Positions 1-5,772 of a DNA stretch of 5,772 nt are shown piece by piece. Source of the stretch: Flavobacterium sp. (GTDB taxonomy: Bacteria; Bacteroidota; Bacteroidia; Flavobacteriales; Flavobacteriaceae); assembly GCF_030146175.1 (NCBI RefSeq), contig NZ_JASLCE010000096.1:1-5772 (forward strand). Reading direction: 5' to 3'. Position numbers and translations under genes: made by a program. Numbering within the stretch: position 1 is the stretch's first letter; each line of letters starts with the position of its first letter. The notes beneath the pieces were generated by a model. The model saw only the letters and a list, made by a program, of their open reading frames with translations, had not been told where the DNA came from and made no database searches.

Positions 1-1
1 T

Positions 2-448
2 AATGACGCTACCGAAATGGGTGGTAACAATTTTATCAATACGATAACCGGAAGCTCCTTTACCGAAGGAGGCGCACTTGCCACCGATAAGGATTTTATC
101 AATTTACCACCGGGAACTTATAAAATTACCCTAAAAGCATCCTATACAAACGGTAGTAGCGGTTTATTAAGTCTTTCGACTACCAATAACCTTAATTTCC
201 GTTTCTATGTAAATGGCACGGAATACTCCCGTCAATATTCCACCTTTAATGCCACCGGACTTCTAAGTTTGGGTATTGCTGCCGATTTAGTAAAAAATGA
301 TTGCATTTTTAACGACTTCGTTACGCTGACAGCCGCCTCCACTCCCATCTATTTTTCAGTACAGAATGATGGCAGTATTCCTTATACCATTACCGGAAAA
401 TCCGGAACATCCTACCGCTCCATAATTCTTGTTGAACGTTTACGTTAG
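2..448 (+). CDS. C-terminal part of a beta-rich protein, possibly C1q/jelly-roll-like (5' end outside window)
   Basis: The frame is open from the left edge to a TAG at 446-448, giving about 148 visible residues. An ATG at 17 lies in this frame, but five sense codons (N-D-A-T-E) precede it, there is no signal peptide and no leader region. The true start is therefore probably upstream and this is only the end of a longer protein. The residues alternate like beta strands: a segment starting LPPGTYKITLKASY, a middle strand NFRFYVNG, and a closing IILVERLR. The pattern 'PGTY.I.l.a.y ... l.f.vNG ... fsvqNdGs' resembles the trimeric C1q/TNF-like beta sandwiches found at the ends of bacterial fibre or surface proteins. 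No catalytic motif is seen. There is no T9SS C-terminal domain at the end. A phage-tail or other carbohydrate-binding domain is equally possible; the fold call is weak, but the coding call is strong. Confidence 0.7.
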   Translation, partial: NDATEMGGNNFINTITGSSFTEGGALATDKDFINLPPGTYKITLKASYTNGSSGLLSLSTTNNLNFRFYVNGTEYSRQYSTFNATGLLSLGIAADLVKNDCIFNDFVTLTAASTPIYFSVQNDGSIPYTITGKSGTSYRSIILVERLR

Positions 449-469
449 CCCTATACCCCATATCTCCCA

Positions 470-514
470 GCCATTCCTTTATGATAAACCTTAGAGGAAT
501 GGCATTATTTTTCC
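470..514 (+). terminator. Rho-independent terminator of the left-edge gene
   Basis: A stem begins 21 bases after the TAG of the preceding gene. GCCATTCCTTTA (470-481) pairs with TAGAGGAATGGC (492-503), 12 pairs including one G-T wobble, around a 10-base loop. A T-rich run (ATTATTTTTCC) follows immediately. Position, stem strength and T tract all fit intrinsic termination on the plus strand. Confidence 0.8.
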
Positions 515-616
515 TATTTTTCTTATAAAAAATAGCGTCTTGCGATTTTTAGTAAATAATTGTGAAAATTATGTTCCTAGAAACCAAAAAAGTAATTATT
601 TTTGTTCTGTTGTAAA

Positions 617-637
617 AATTACGGAAAAACCGTAATT
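617..637. promoter_or_regulatory. Inverted repeat, candidate operator or hairpin
   Basis: AATTACGG (617-624) and CCGTAATT (630-637) are perfect 8-base complements around AAAAA. An overlapping smaller dyad, GTAA-N3-TTAC, lies at 612-622. The size and symmetry fit a dimeric helix-turn-helix protein site. As RNA the stem would be short and no T tract follows on the plus strand, so a plus-strand terminator is unlikely. Binding by the neighbouring repressor-like protein is only a guess. Confidence 0.4.
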
Positions 638-674
638 CAAATCCAAAATTATTTATATAAGTAAATTAATTCCA

Positions 675-692
675 TTTTACAGCGCTGTTAAA
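675..692. promoter_or_regulatory. 18-bp near-palindrome centred on ACAGCGCTGT, candidate operator
   Basis: ACAGCGCTGT (679-688) is a perfect 10-bp palindrome. After one mismatched pair (678/689) the symmetry continues for three more pairs, giving TTT-n-ACAGCGCTGT-n-AAA. It is a GC-rich core in an otherwise extremely AT-rich spacer, about 115 bases before the start of the repressor-like gene. It has no loop, so a DNA-binding site is more likely than an RNA hairpin. Which protein binds it cannot be told from the sequence. Confidence 0.45.
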
Positions 693-705
693 AAAAGAAC
701 ACCTT

Positions 706-734
706 ATTGTAAAAAAAATAATTTTCCTTACAAT
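706..734. promoter_or_regulatory. ATTGTAA / TTACAAT inverted repeat
   Basis: ATTGTAA (706-712) is mirrored by TTACAAT (728-734) with 15 bases between. The centre-to-centre spacing of about 22 bases is roughly two DNA turns, which would put both half-sites on one face of the helix. The half-site TTGTAA also occurs at 610-615. With such AT-rich DNA, chance symmetry is possible, so this is the weaker of the candidates. Confidence 0.3.
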
Positions 735-803
735 CATGGCATATTTTTTGACAAAATAGTTTAGGAACAGTTAATGAATTGATAATTATATTAGAACCTG
801 AAA

Positions 804-1442
804 ATGCAAGAGGGAAACATACAAACCGCGAAAAGTATCTTAACGCGTGTTAAAAAGGTCTTTAAAATAAAAACAGATGCACAATTAGCCGAATTACTGA
901 ATATTAAGCCGAACACCATCTCTAGTTGGAAGAAGCGAAATACGCTCGACTATGAATCCATCATCGCGCAATGTAACAAAGCTAACATTGATCTGAACGA
1001 GATTTTCCTTGGAAATGAGAACTTCAACTTTAAGAAAAAAACAACACCGATTATTACGAAAGAGATGCTTTTTCAATATACTACCGGTGAGTTAAATCTT
1101 GAAAGAAGCGATATTCCAACCATTAATATCCCATTTTTACAACAAAAGCGTTCGATGGTATTCCAGGTGAATACTTCCGAAATGGAACCGGATATTAAAG
1201 AAAATACTTTCGTAATCTGCGAAGAAGCCAGCGCCAGCGATATTGCCAGCAATTCGTACGCTGTTTTGATCAGCAAAGAAAAAGGATTGTATATGTCTAA
1301 AGTTTTACAAAATGAAACTGACGAATCGCAATTAACACTTATATCGCGAAAAGAGTCCATCTTTTCTGCTAAAAATGAGATCAAGAAAGACAAAATAGAT
1401 GAGATTTGGAAAATAAAAGGTGTTCTTGATATCTTTAATTAA
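804..1442 (+). CDS. CI/LexA-like transcriptional repressor: helix-turn-helix plus degenerate S24 domain
   Basis: This 212-residue protein has two parts. Residues about 8-70 form a phage CI-type helix-turn-helix: TDAQLAELLNI (24-34), then NTISSWKKR (37-45) as the likely recognition helix. Residues about 105-212 match the LexA/S24 fold. The block normally read as G-D-S-M-x-P appears as TSEMEP at 124-129. Aligning the M-E-P places Glu126 where the nucleophilic serine belongs, with Ser125 one residue too early. Lys166 in LYMSKVL fits the catalytic lysine. No Ala-Gly cleavage site is seen in the linker (about 70-110). The protein is likely a cytoplasmic DNA-binding regulator that may not self-cleave. 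The start is fixed closely: an in-frame TAG lies at 792-794 and no other ATG intervenes; there is no Shine-Dalgarno, as usual in this phylum. The gene stands alone between a long spacer and a terminator, and its target is unknown. It could be prophage-derived, but no phage genes are adjacent. Confidence 0.85.
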   Translation: MQEGNIQTAKSILTRVKKVFKIKTDAQLAELLNIKPNTISSWKKRNTLDYESIIAQCNKANIDLNEIFLGNENFNFKKKTTPIITKEMLFQYTTGELNLERSDIPTINIPFLQQKRSMVFQVNTSEMEPDIKENTFVICEEASASDIASNSYAVLISKEKGLYMSKVLQNETDESQLTLISRKESIFSAKNEIKKDKIDEIWKIKGVLDIFN

Positions 1443-1471
1443 AAAAGGAGTTCCGACTGGAACTCCTTTTT
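1442..1471. terminator. Bidirectional Rho-independent terminator between convergent genes
   Basis: AAAAAGGAGTTCC (1442-1454) and GGAACTCCTTTTT (1459-1471) are perfect 13-base complements around the loop GACT. The T run continues past the stem on the plus strand, and the A run at 1441-1446 reads as a T run on the minus strand. It starts on the stop codon of the plus-strand gene and lies 18 bases beyond the stop of the minus-strand operon, so one hairpin can end both transcripts. Confidence 0.9.
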
Positions 1472-1489
1472 GTTTTTATTAAGTCTAAT

Positions 1490-3427
1490 TTATTTTTCTA
1501 CGATAATAAAATCGGAACGACGGTTCACCGCATATTCCGCTTCGGTACATTTTACTCCGTTGCGGCATTTGTTTTTTGGTCGCGTTTCGCTATATCCGAT
1601 CGCGCTTAAAACTCGTTCCGGCTCAATTCCGGATTCGATAATATAGCGTTGTGTCGCTTTGGCACGATTATCCGATAATTTCAGGTTATAGGAATCCGTT
1701 CCTCTGGAATCGGTGTGCGATTCGATTTTGATTTTTACTTTTGGGAATGTTCGCATTACATAAACCACGCGATCCAATTCGGTTACCGCTTGTGGTGTAA
1801 TATCCCATTTGTTGTAATCGAAATAAATCGGATTCACATCAATTTTTTCATTTTTACCATCTTTAACGGTAAAATCTTCCAGTTTCGCCAATTCAAAATC
1901 TACCGACAATTTTGCTTCATTTTTAGCGTTGGCTACTACCGGTTTATCTTGATTGGCAAATCCCTCTTTCGAAGCATCAAATTTATAGGTCGCACTACAC
2001 GGAATTGTGATCTGGTATTTGCCATCTTCGCCCGTTGCGGTTTCGAATTTTAAATCGCCAAACGAATCGTACACTTTTATCGCCGCACCGGCAATAGGCA
2101 GTTTTGTTTTAGCACTTACAACCGTTCCGGATACAAACTGGTTGCATTCGGCTTTTGACTTCGTAAAGAAATAAATATCGTCATCGCCTTTACCTCCGTC
2201 ACGATTGGACGAAAAATAGCCATATTTGGTTTCAGCATCAATGATATACGAAAAATCATCTTTATTACTATTAACCGGTTCGCCCAGGTTTTTAGGCTCG
2301 TCAAAATTTAACTTACCGGAATGTTTGCTTTCGTACACATCCAATCCACCAAAACCGTAATGTCCATCGGATGAAAAATACAATATACCGTTGTTGTAAT
2401 ACGGAAACATTTCCCGTCCGATCGTATTGATTTTTGGTCCCAGATTTTGTGGCGTATTAATACTTCCGTCGGCAAAAACTTCGGCTACATAAATGTCGGT
2501 TTCCCCATATCCGCCCGGCATATCAGACACAAAAAACAACCATTTCCCATCCGGACTTAACGACGGATGTCCAACGCTATATTCATAACTGTTGAAAAAC
2601 ATTTTTTCGATATTGATCACTTTTCCGTTTTCAATTGTTCCGCGGAAGATCTGGAAGTTGTTCACACCTTCCTTGTCGATTTTCAGTTTGTTTTTATTCT
2701 TTTTGGTCGCATTGGTTGTAAAATAGATCGTTTTTAAATCCGGTGAAAACGTCAAGGTCGCATCGTGATAATTGGAGTTGATTTCTTCATAAAACGGCTT
2801 TTCGTTAAACAAAGCACCGGTCGACGCATTTCTGTCGGCTACATAAAACGACAGGAAAGGTTGTTCGTTCCAGGAATACAGTCGTTTGATCAGTTTTCCT
2901 CCTTTTTTACTGGATGAATACACCAACTGGTTTCCATAGAAAGTCGATCCGAAATCGGAATACGATGTATTAATTTCCAACGGTACAATCTTATAAAGTG
3001 ATGGCTTCTGTGCCAAACTGTCATTGTATTTCTGCTGGGCATTAAAACTATCGATCATCTCCTGATTTCCTTTGCCTTTGAGGTATTCTTTAGTGATCTT
3101 ATTTGCATCTTCATAATCGCGTACGCCACGAAGCGTTTGCGTGTAGCGCAACATATATACTTCGTTCAGGTTTTGCCCCTGTACCGTATATAATTTCTTA
3201 TACCAGGTTAAGGCTTTACGCATATCACCAAGATAATAGTACGTATCCCCTACATTCATTAACGTTTGTATCGACGGATTGGGTTCCTTTTCCAAATATT
3301 CTTCATATGCTTTGGCCGCATCTACATAACACATTCCGTGAAACAGTTTGTCGGCGTCCTTCAGCTTTTGCTGAGCATAGGTAAAATGGATACAAAATAA
3401 CAGGCTGAAAAATAGTATTTTCTTCAT
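1490..3427 (-). CDS. OmpA-family protein with TPR, PD40 beta-propeller and carboxypeptidase-regulatory-like domains (PorE-like architecture)
   Basis: This 645-residue exported protein has a signal peptide ending at about TYA-18/Q19. Next come TPR-like helices (about 20-135) and a WD40-like PD40 propeller (about 150-425) with repeated blade motifs such as FSPDLKTIYF (227-236), LSPDGKWLFF (290-299) and YGYFSSNRDGG (402-412), each region followed by G..D.Y turns. A carboxypeptidase-regulatory-like beta sandwich follows (VSGTVVSAKTKLPIAGA, from 432), then an OmpA C-terminal domain (about 532-645). In that last domain Asp573 (HTDSRG) and Arg588 (SDNRAKA) match the residues that hold the diaminopimelate of peptidoglycan. 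Cys621 and Cys627 may form the disulfide common in Bacteroidota OmpA domains. The order TPR-propeller-CRD-OmpA is that of PorE, a periplasmic peptidoglycan-binding T9SS protein; many paralogues share it, so I give no symbol. It is the last gene of the operon, 11 bases after the PorP/SprF stop. It probably anchors the cassette to the cell wall (inference). Confidence 0.92.
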   Translation of the reverse strand: MKKILFFSLLFCIHFTYAQQKLKDADKLFHGMCYVDAAKAYEEYLEKEPNPSIQTLMNVGDTYYYLGDMRKALTWYKKLYTVQGQNLNEVYMLRYTQTLRGVRDYEDANKITKEYLKGKGNQEMIDSFNAQQKYNDSLAQKPSLYKIVPLEINTSYSDFGSTFYGNQLVYSSSKKGGKLIKRLYSWNEQPFLSFYVADRNASTGALFNEKPFYEEINSNYHDATLTFSPDLKTIYFTTNATKKNKNKLKIDKEGVNNFQIFRGTIENGKVINIEKMFFNSYEYSVGHPSLSPDGKWLFFVSDMPGGYGETDIYVAEVFADGSINTPQNLGPKINTIGREMFPYYNNGILYFSSDGHYGFGGLDVYESKHSGKLNFDEPKNLGEPVNSNKDDFSYIIDAETKYGYFSSNRDGGKGDDDIYFFTKSKAECNQFVSGTVVSAKTKLPIAGAAIKVYDSFGDLKFETATGEDGKYQITIPCSATYKFDASKEGFANQDKPVVANAKNEAKLSVDFELAKLEDFTVKDGKNEKIDVNPIYFDYNKWDITPQAVTELDRVVYVMRTFPKVKIKIESHTDSRGTDSYNLKLSDNRAKATQRYIIESGIEPERVLSAIGYSETRPKNKCRNGVKCTEAEYAVNRRSDFIIVEK

Positions 3428-3438
3428 ATACTTCGGTA

Positions 3439-4368
3439 TTAGAAAAATCGTGGTGATTTAATTGCTGATGATTTCGGTGGCAGTTGGAAACGCAAAATGA
3501 TTTCATGCGTTCCATCGTTGTATTTGTTTAATTTGGTTGTGGAATAATCGAATGCATATCCTATAAAGAAATGATCCAGGAATTGCAATCCGGCCATCGC
3601 ACTCACCGAGTCGTCCCAACGATAGGAAGCACCCAATGTTACCTTTTCCTGAATCAAGAAATTTGCCGATAAATCGGCGGCCAACGGTGCTCCCGAAACC
3701 GCTTTTAACATTACGGAAGGTTTGAATTTAAGCCCATCCGTGACATCAAATACATATCCTCCGATAAGATAATAGTGTAGTTTGTCGGCCATTACCGATT
3801 CCTGAATATCATCGTAATAATCCTGTTTGATGAAATTCGGAACAGAGGCACCCAAATACCACTTTTCGCCATACAAGTACAAACCGGCACCGATTAATGG
3901 CATGATCTTATTGGAAATATTGTTGTTTAACAGCACATCATTACTATCTAAATACCGCCCTTTGGACCAGTCGACATTTAAAACCCTGGCACCGGCTTTT
4001 AAACCGAATGCCAATTTGGCTTTATAGCCCAGGTTAAGGGTGTATGAAAAGTTTCCGGATGCAGACGTCTCGGTAGACGGCCCGATTTTGTCGGCGATTA
4101 CATTTAGCCCCAAACCGATTTTATCGGATATCGGCGAATGTACTCCCAACGTTCCTGTTCTCGGAGCACCATCGATTCCCACCCATTGCGAACGGAGTAG
4201 CAAATTGGCTTCCAGTACTCCGGGTGAACCTGTATATCCGGGATTGATGGTGATGGTATTGTACATGTACTGCGTATACTCCGGATTTTGTTGTGCTTTT
4301 GTCTTTTGAGGTAGCAAAAATGCCGCTCCTAAAAAACTTATGGCTATTAGTTTTATATTGATTCTCAT
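3439..4368 (-). CDS. PorP/SprF-family type IX secretion outer membrane protein
   Basis: This 309-residue protein has a signal peptide (MRINIKLIAISFLGAAFLLP, cleavage at about KA-25/Q26). The mature start, QQNPEYTQYMYNTITINPGY, is the hallmark of the PorP/SprF family. The rest is a run of amphipathic strands with many glycines and aromatics (for example GLGLNVIADKIG, LGASYRWDDSVSAMAGLQF, FFIGYAFDYST) and a closing strand HEIILRFQL, as expected for a small outer membrane beta barrel of the usual family length. Family members are T9SS-associated outer membrane proteins. SprF of gliding flavobacteria is needed for the surface adhesin SprB, and SprF-like partners are needed for cargo carrying the type B C-terminal domain. 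Here the cargo gene lies directly upstream (48 bases) and the OmpA-family gene directly downstream (11 bases), so this is probably the dedicated partner of that cargo. The ATG has no clear Shine-Dalgarno. The family assignment is firm; the specific pairing is inferred. Confidence 0.95.
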   Translation of the reverse strand: MRINIKLIAISFLGAAFLLPQKTKAQQNPEYTQYMYNTITINPGYTGSPGVLEANLLLRSQWVGIDGAPRTGTLGVHSPISDKIGLGLNVIADKIGPSTETSASGNFSYTLNLGYKAKLAFGLKAGARVLNVDWSKGRYLDSNDVLLNNNISNKIMPLIGAGLYLYGEKWYLGASVPNFIKQDYYDDIQESVMADKLHYYLIGGYVFDVTDGLKFKPSVMLKAVSGAPLAADLSANFLIQEKVTLGASYRWDDSVSAMAGLQFLDHFFIGYAFDYSTTKLNKYNDGTHEIILRFQLPPKSSAIKSPRFF

Positions 4369-4406
4369 ATTGCGTCGTATTTAATTGATAAAAAACTTTG
4401 GAAAGG

Positions 4407-4433
4407 TTATATCATGATTATCTCATGATATAA
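4407..4433 (-). repeat. Perfect 11-bp inverted repeat across the stop codon of the surface-protein gene
   Basis: TTATATCATGA (4407-4417) and TCATGATATAA (4423-4433) are exact complements around a 5-base spacer that holds most of the TAA stop (4420-4418). On the minus-strand transcript it forms a hairpin over the last codons, the stop and the first bases of the 48-base gap before the PorP/SprF gene. No T tract follows at once; a six-T run comes about 14 bases later, so it is not a typical terminator. It may instead slow or partly stop transcription, or protect the upstream mRNA end. Confidence 0.6.
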
Positions 4434-5772
4434 ACCCATCCGGTTTTAACAGTACCTGTATTGTCTCCCGTATCAAAAACATAGTAATATGTTCCTGTAG
4501 GTAAAACGGATCCGTCAAACGTTCCGTTGACATTCGAAATTCCTTTCCAGTCGTTTTGGTAATATCTTGTTTTATAAACCAGATTACCGTAACGGTTGAA
4601 TATTTCTAAGGAGTTATTCGGGAAATGTTCGGCACATTTAATCGTGAATACATCGTTGGCTCCGTCGTCGTTAGGGGTAAACTCGTTGTATACCACCAAA
4701 CATTTCGGTTCTACTGAAGCACTGGCGGTATTGTTGTTTACATCTACATCTACCGGGTCGGAACTCGTTATGGTAGCCGTATTCAAATAATCGCCTGAGA
4801 ATAAAACTTTAACGGTAAGTTGTAAAGTTGCCACCTGATTGGCATTTAGCGTCGGAATCGTCCAGATTCCGGTATTGTTGTTATAGGTTCCGTGGGAAAC
4901 TACCATACTCACAAATGCATAGCCATTCGGAATTGCTTCGTTTACAATAATATTCTGGAATTGTGCCTGACCCGTATTGGTAACGGTAATCGTAAAGACT
5001 ACATTGTCATCAATAAACGGTGTCGGATTGTCAACCGATTTGGTAATAGTGATATCCGAACAGTTGGTTACATTCAGATTCATTGCAGCCGAGTTACTCG
5101 TGCTACATCCGTTGGCATCGTTGTAGGATACGCTAACGGTATTGGCTCCGATTTGTGTCCACAGTACGGTAATTGTATTATCGGTTGTTGTACCACCGTT
5201 TACAATCTGTCCGCCACTGCTTACCACCCATACATAGTTGGACATTCCGGTATTGGTTGTATACGTCACCTGATCCTGAATACAAGCTGTTGGAGAACCA
5301 CCTGTGATGGTTGCCTGTGTTCCGTTAAAGAACTGAACCGCAACAGCCAATCGGATGGAGCTCTCACAACCGGTAACCGGATCAACCAGTACACCATAAT
5401 AGGTTCCTGCCGTTAATGGTGTGTTTGATGCCACTACGGTTCCGCCGGTTGGCGCATTGTACCAGATTACTCCGGTTTCGTTTACCTGAATCGACGCTAC
5501 CGTTGGATTGGCAGTCTGACAGAAGTCCTGAGTCGTATCGTTTGTTGTTGGCGTTGGCGCATCGTTTATCTGAACCGCTACCGCCAATCGGATAGAGCTT
5601 TCACAACCCGAAGTTGGATCAACCAAAGCGGCATAGTAGGTTCCCGTTGTTAATGGCGTAGTTGAAGTGACTACTGTTCCGCCGGTTGGTGCATTGTACC
5701 AGATCACTCCGGTTTCATTCACCTGAATCGACGCTACCGTTGGATTGGTCGATTTACAGAAAGCCTGACTGG
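4418..5772 (-). CDS. Repeat-containing surface protein with T9SS type B (CHU_C) C-terminal domain; N-terminus outside window
   Basis: The frame stays open to the right edge, leaving 450 C-terminal residues. A GTG at 5722-5720 lies inside a repeat, so it is not a start. In order (visible numbering): two tandem Ig-like CHU_C-associated modules of 79-residue period (1-146), each with ETGVIWYNAPTGGTVV and a cysteine pair; a PKD-like domain (about 149-237, WVVSSGGQIVNGGT, SYNDANGCS); a DUF11 domain (about 239-353, ITKSVDNPTPFIDDNVVFTI, then NTATITSSDPVDVD); and a type B T9SS sorting domain (357-450). The last has the signature VYNEFTPNDDGANDVF, IFNRYGNLVY, LPTGTYYYV and the final GWVYIMR, with Cys357 and Cys379 as usual. 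The protein should be exported by Sec, then by T9SS, and displayed or released at the cell surface, perhaps as an adhesin; the ligand is unknown. It heads the operon in this view, before the PorP/SprF gene. Any catalytic or adhesive domain would be in the missing part. Confidence 0.95.
   Translation of the reverse strand, partial: SQAFCKSTNPTVASIQVNETGVIWYNAPTGGTVVTSTTPLTTGTYYAALVDPTSGCESSIRLAVAVQINDAPTPTTNDTTQDFCQTANPTVASIQVNETGVIWYNAPTGGTVVASNTPLTAGTYYGVLVDPVTGCESSIRLAVAVQFFNGTQATITGGSPTACIQDQVTYTTNTGMSNYVWVVSSGGQIVNGGTTTDNTITVLWTQIGANTVSVSYNDANGCSTSNSAAMNLNVTNCSDITITKSVDNPTPFIDDNVVFTITVTNTGQAQFQNIIVNEAIPNGYAFVSMVVSHGTYNNNTGIWTIPTLNANQVATLQLTVKVLFSGDYLNTATITSSDPVDVDVNNNTASASVEPKCLVVYNEFTPNDDGANDVFTIKCAEHFPNNSLEIFNRYGNLVYKTRYYQNDWKGISNVNGTFDGSVLPTGTYYYVFDTGDNTGTVKTGWVYIMR
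5333..5772 (-). repeat. Tandem 237-bp repeats encoding Ig-like modules
   Basis: Two consecutive copies with a period of 79 codons: one fills 5770-5534 and the next 5533-5333, the last lacking the linker. The blocks NPTVASIQVNETGVIWYN, then CESSIRLAVAVQ, are identical between copies, while the middle differs (TSTTPLTTGTYYAALVDPTS against ASNTPLTAGTYYGVLVDPVT). Many DNA differences are synonymous, so the copies have diverged under selection to keep the protein. The first copy is cut by the right edge, and the array probably continues. Confidence 0.9.

Larger units (their letters stand above)
515..803. promoter_or_regulatory. AT-rich gene-free spacer upstream of the repressor-like gene, with several dyads
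   Basis: No credible coding frame is present. The stretch is strongly AT-rich and holds three inverted repeats (listed separately at 617-637, 675-692 and 706-734). It also has a 9-base direct repeat TTGTAAAAA at 610-618 and 707-715. The promoter of the gene at 804 should lie here, but I cannot place it well. A Bacteroidota -33-like TTTG occurs at 747-750, and TAGTTTAG at 757-764 is close to the -7 consensus TAnnTTTG, but these two are too near each other to form a pair. A TTTA at 760-763 followed 19 bases later by TAATTATA (783-790) has plausible spacing but weak boxes. Confidence 0.4.

Noticed and set aside
17..19. ATG as the start of the left-edge gene
   Set aside because: The frame is open back to the window edge, and the ATG falls inside what looks like a domain, with no leader or signal sequence.
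748..753. TTGACA as a sigma-70 style -35 box
   Set aside because: No TATAAT-like box lies at 16-18 bases, and Bacteroidota promoters use TTTG and TAnnTTTG, so the match is probably chance in AT-rich DNA.
894..1393. Two minus-strand open frames inside the repressor-like gene (894-1076 and 1073-1393)
   Set aside because: They lie fully opposite a well-supported gene and show no recognisable motifs; they are antisense shadows.
1715..3384. Plus-strand open frames opposite the OmpA-family gene (1715-2053, 3103-3384)
   Set aside because: They are antisense to a gene with continuous domain matches; the aromatic-rich translation is typical of a shadow frame.
3303..3515. Minus-strand open frame bridging the OmpA and PorP/SprF genes
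   Set aside because: It overlaps both real genes in another frame and has no family features.
4892..5416. 174-residue plus-strand open frame opposite the surface-protein gene
   Set aside because: It is antisense to clear PKD-like and Ig-like domains, and its cysteine-, isoleucine- and glycine-rich composition is an artefact of the repeat codons.
5720..5722. GTG as the start of the surface-protein gene
   Set aside because: It corresponds to the conserved valine in IQVNETG of the second repeat copy, and the frame continues as repeat sequence to the edge.
5333..5772. Repeats as a CRISPR array
   Set aside because: The 237-bp period, the continuous reading frame and the imperfect identity fit tandem protein domains, not short repeats with spacers.

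Overview
The window looks like a chromosomal segment from a Flavobacterium-like member of the Bacteroidota. The evidence is an AT-rich genome with very AT-rich spacers, starts without clear Shine-Dalgarno sequences, and above all a type IX secretion (T9SS) / gliding-type gene set: a surface protein ending in a type B (CHU_C, 'gliding motility-associated') C-terminal domain, a PorP/SprF-like outer membrane protein, and a TPR/PD40/OmpA protein. The genus is an inference from protein style, not from a marker gene.

Layout, left to right. (1) 2-448, plus strand: the C-terminal end of a gene that begins outside the window; it encodes a beta-rich, possibly C1q/jelly-roll-like tail and is closed by a strong hairpin terminator. 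(2) 449-803: a 355-base, very AT-rich spacer with no gene. After the terminator it carries three separate inverted repeats that could be operators. (3) 804-1442, plus strand: a 212-residue repressor-like protein with an N-terminal CI-type helix-turn-helix and a C-terminal LexA/S24-like fold in which the usual nucleophilic serine position appears to be glutamate. (4) 1442-1471: a perfect stem shared as a bidirectional terminator by the converging gene 3 and the operon to its right. (5) 5772-1490, minus strand: a three-gene operon, in transcription order the repeat-containing surface protein (5' end off the right edge), PorP/SprF, then the OmpA-family protein.

The three minus-strand genes make sense as one functional unit. 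Type B-CTD cargo proteins are known to depend on PorP/SprF-like partners for secretion or surface attachment. The OmpA-family protein has the domain order of PorE-like proteins, which bind peptidoglycan and associate with the T9SS. The repressor-like gene is a single-gene unit; nothing in the sequence ties it to the operon, and its target is unknown.

I see no tRNA or rRNA genes, insertion sequences, CRISPR arrays or prophage structural genes. Most of the window is a recognisable T9SS accessory locus. The less ordinary points are the degenerate S24 active site, the dyad-rich spacer in front of that gene, and a perfect 11-bp inverted repeat sitting across the stop codon of the surface-protein gene.
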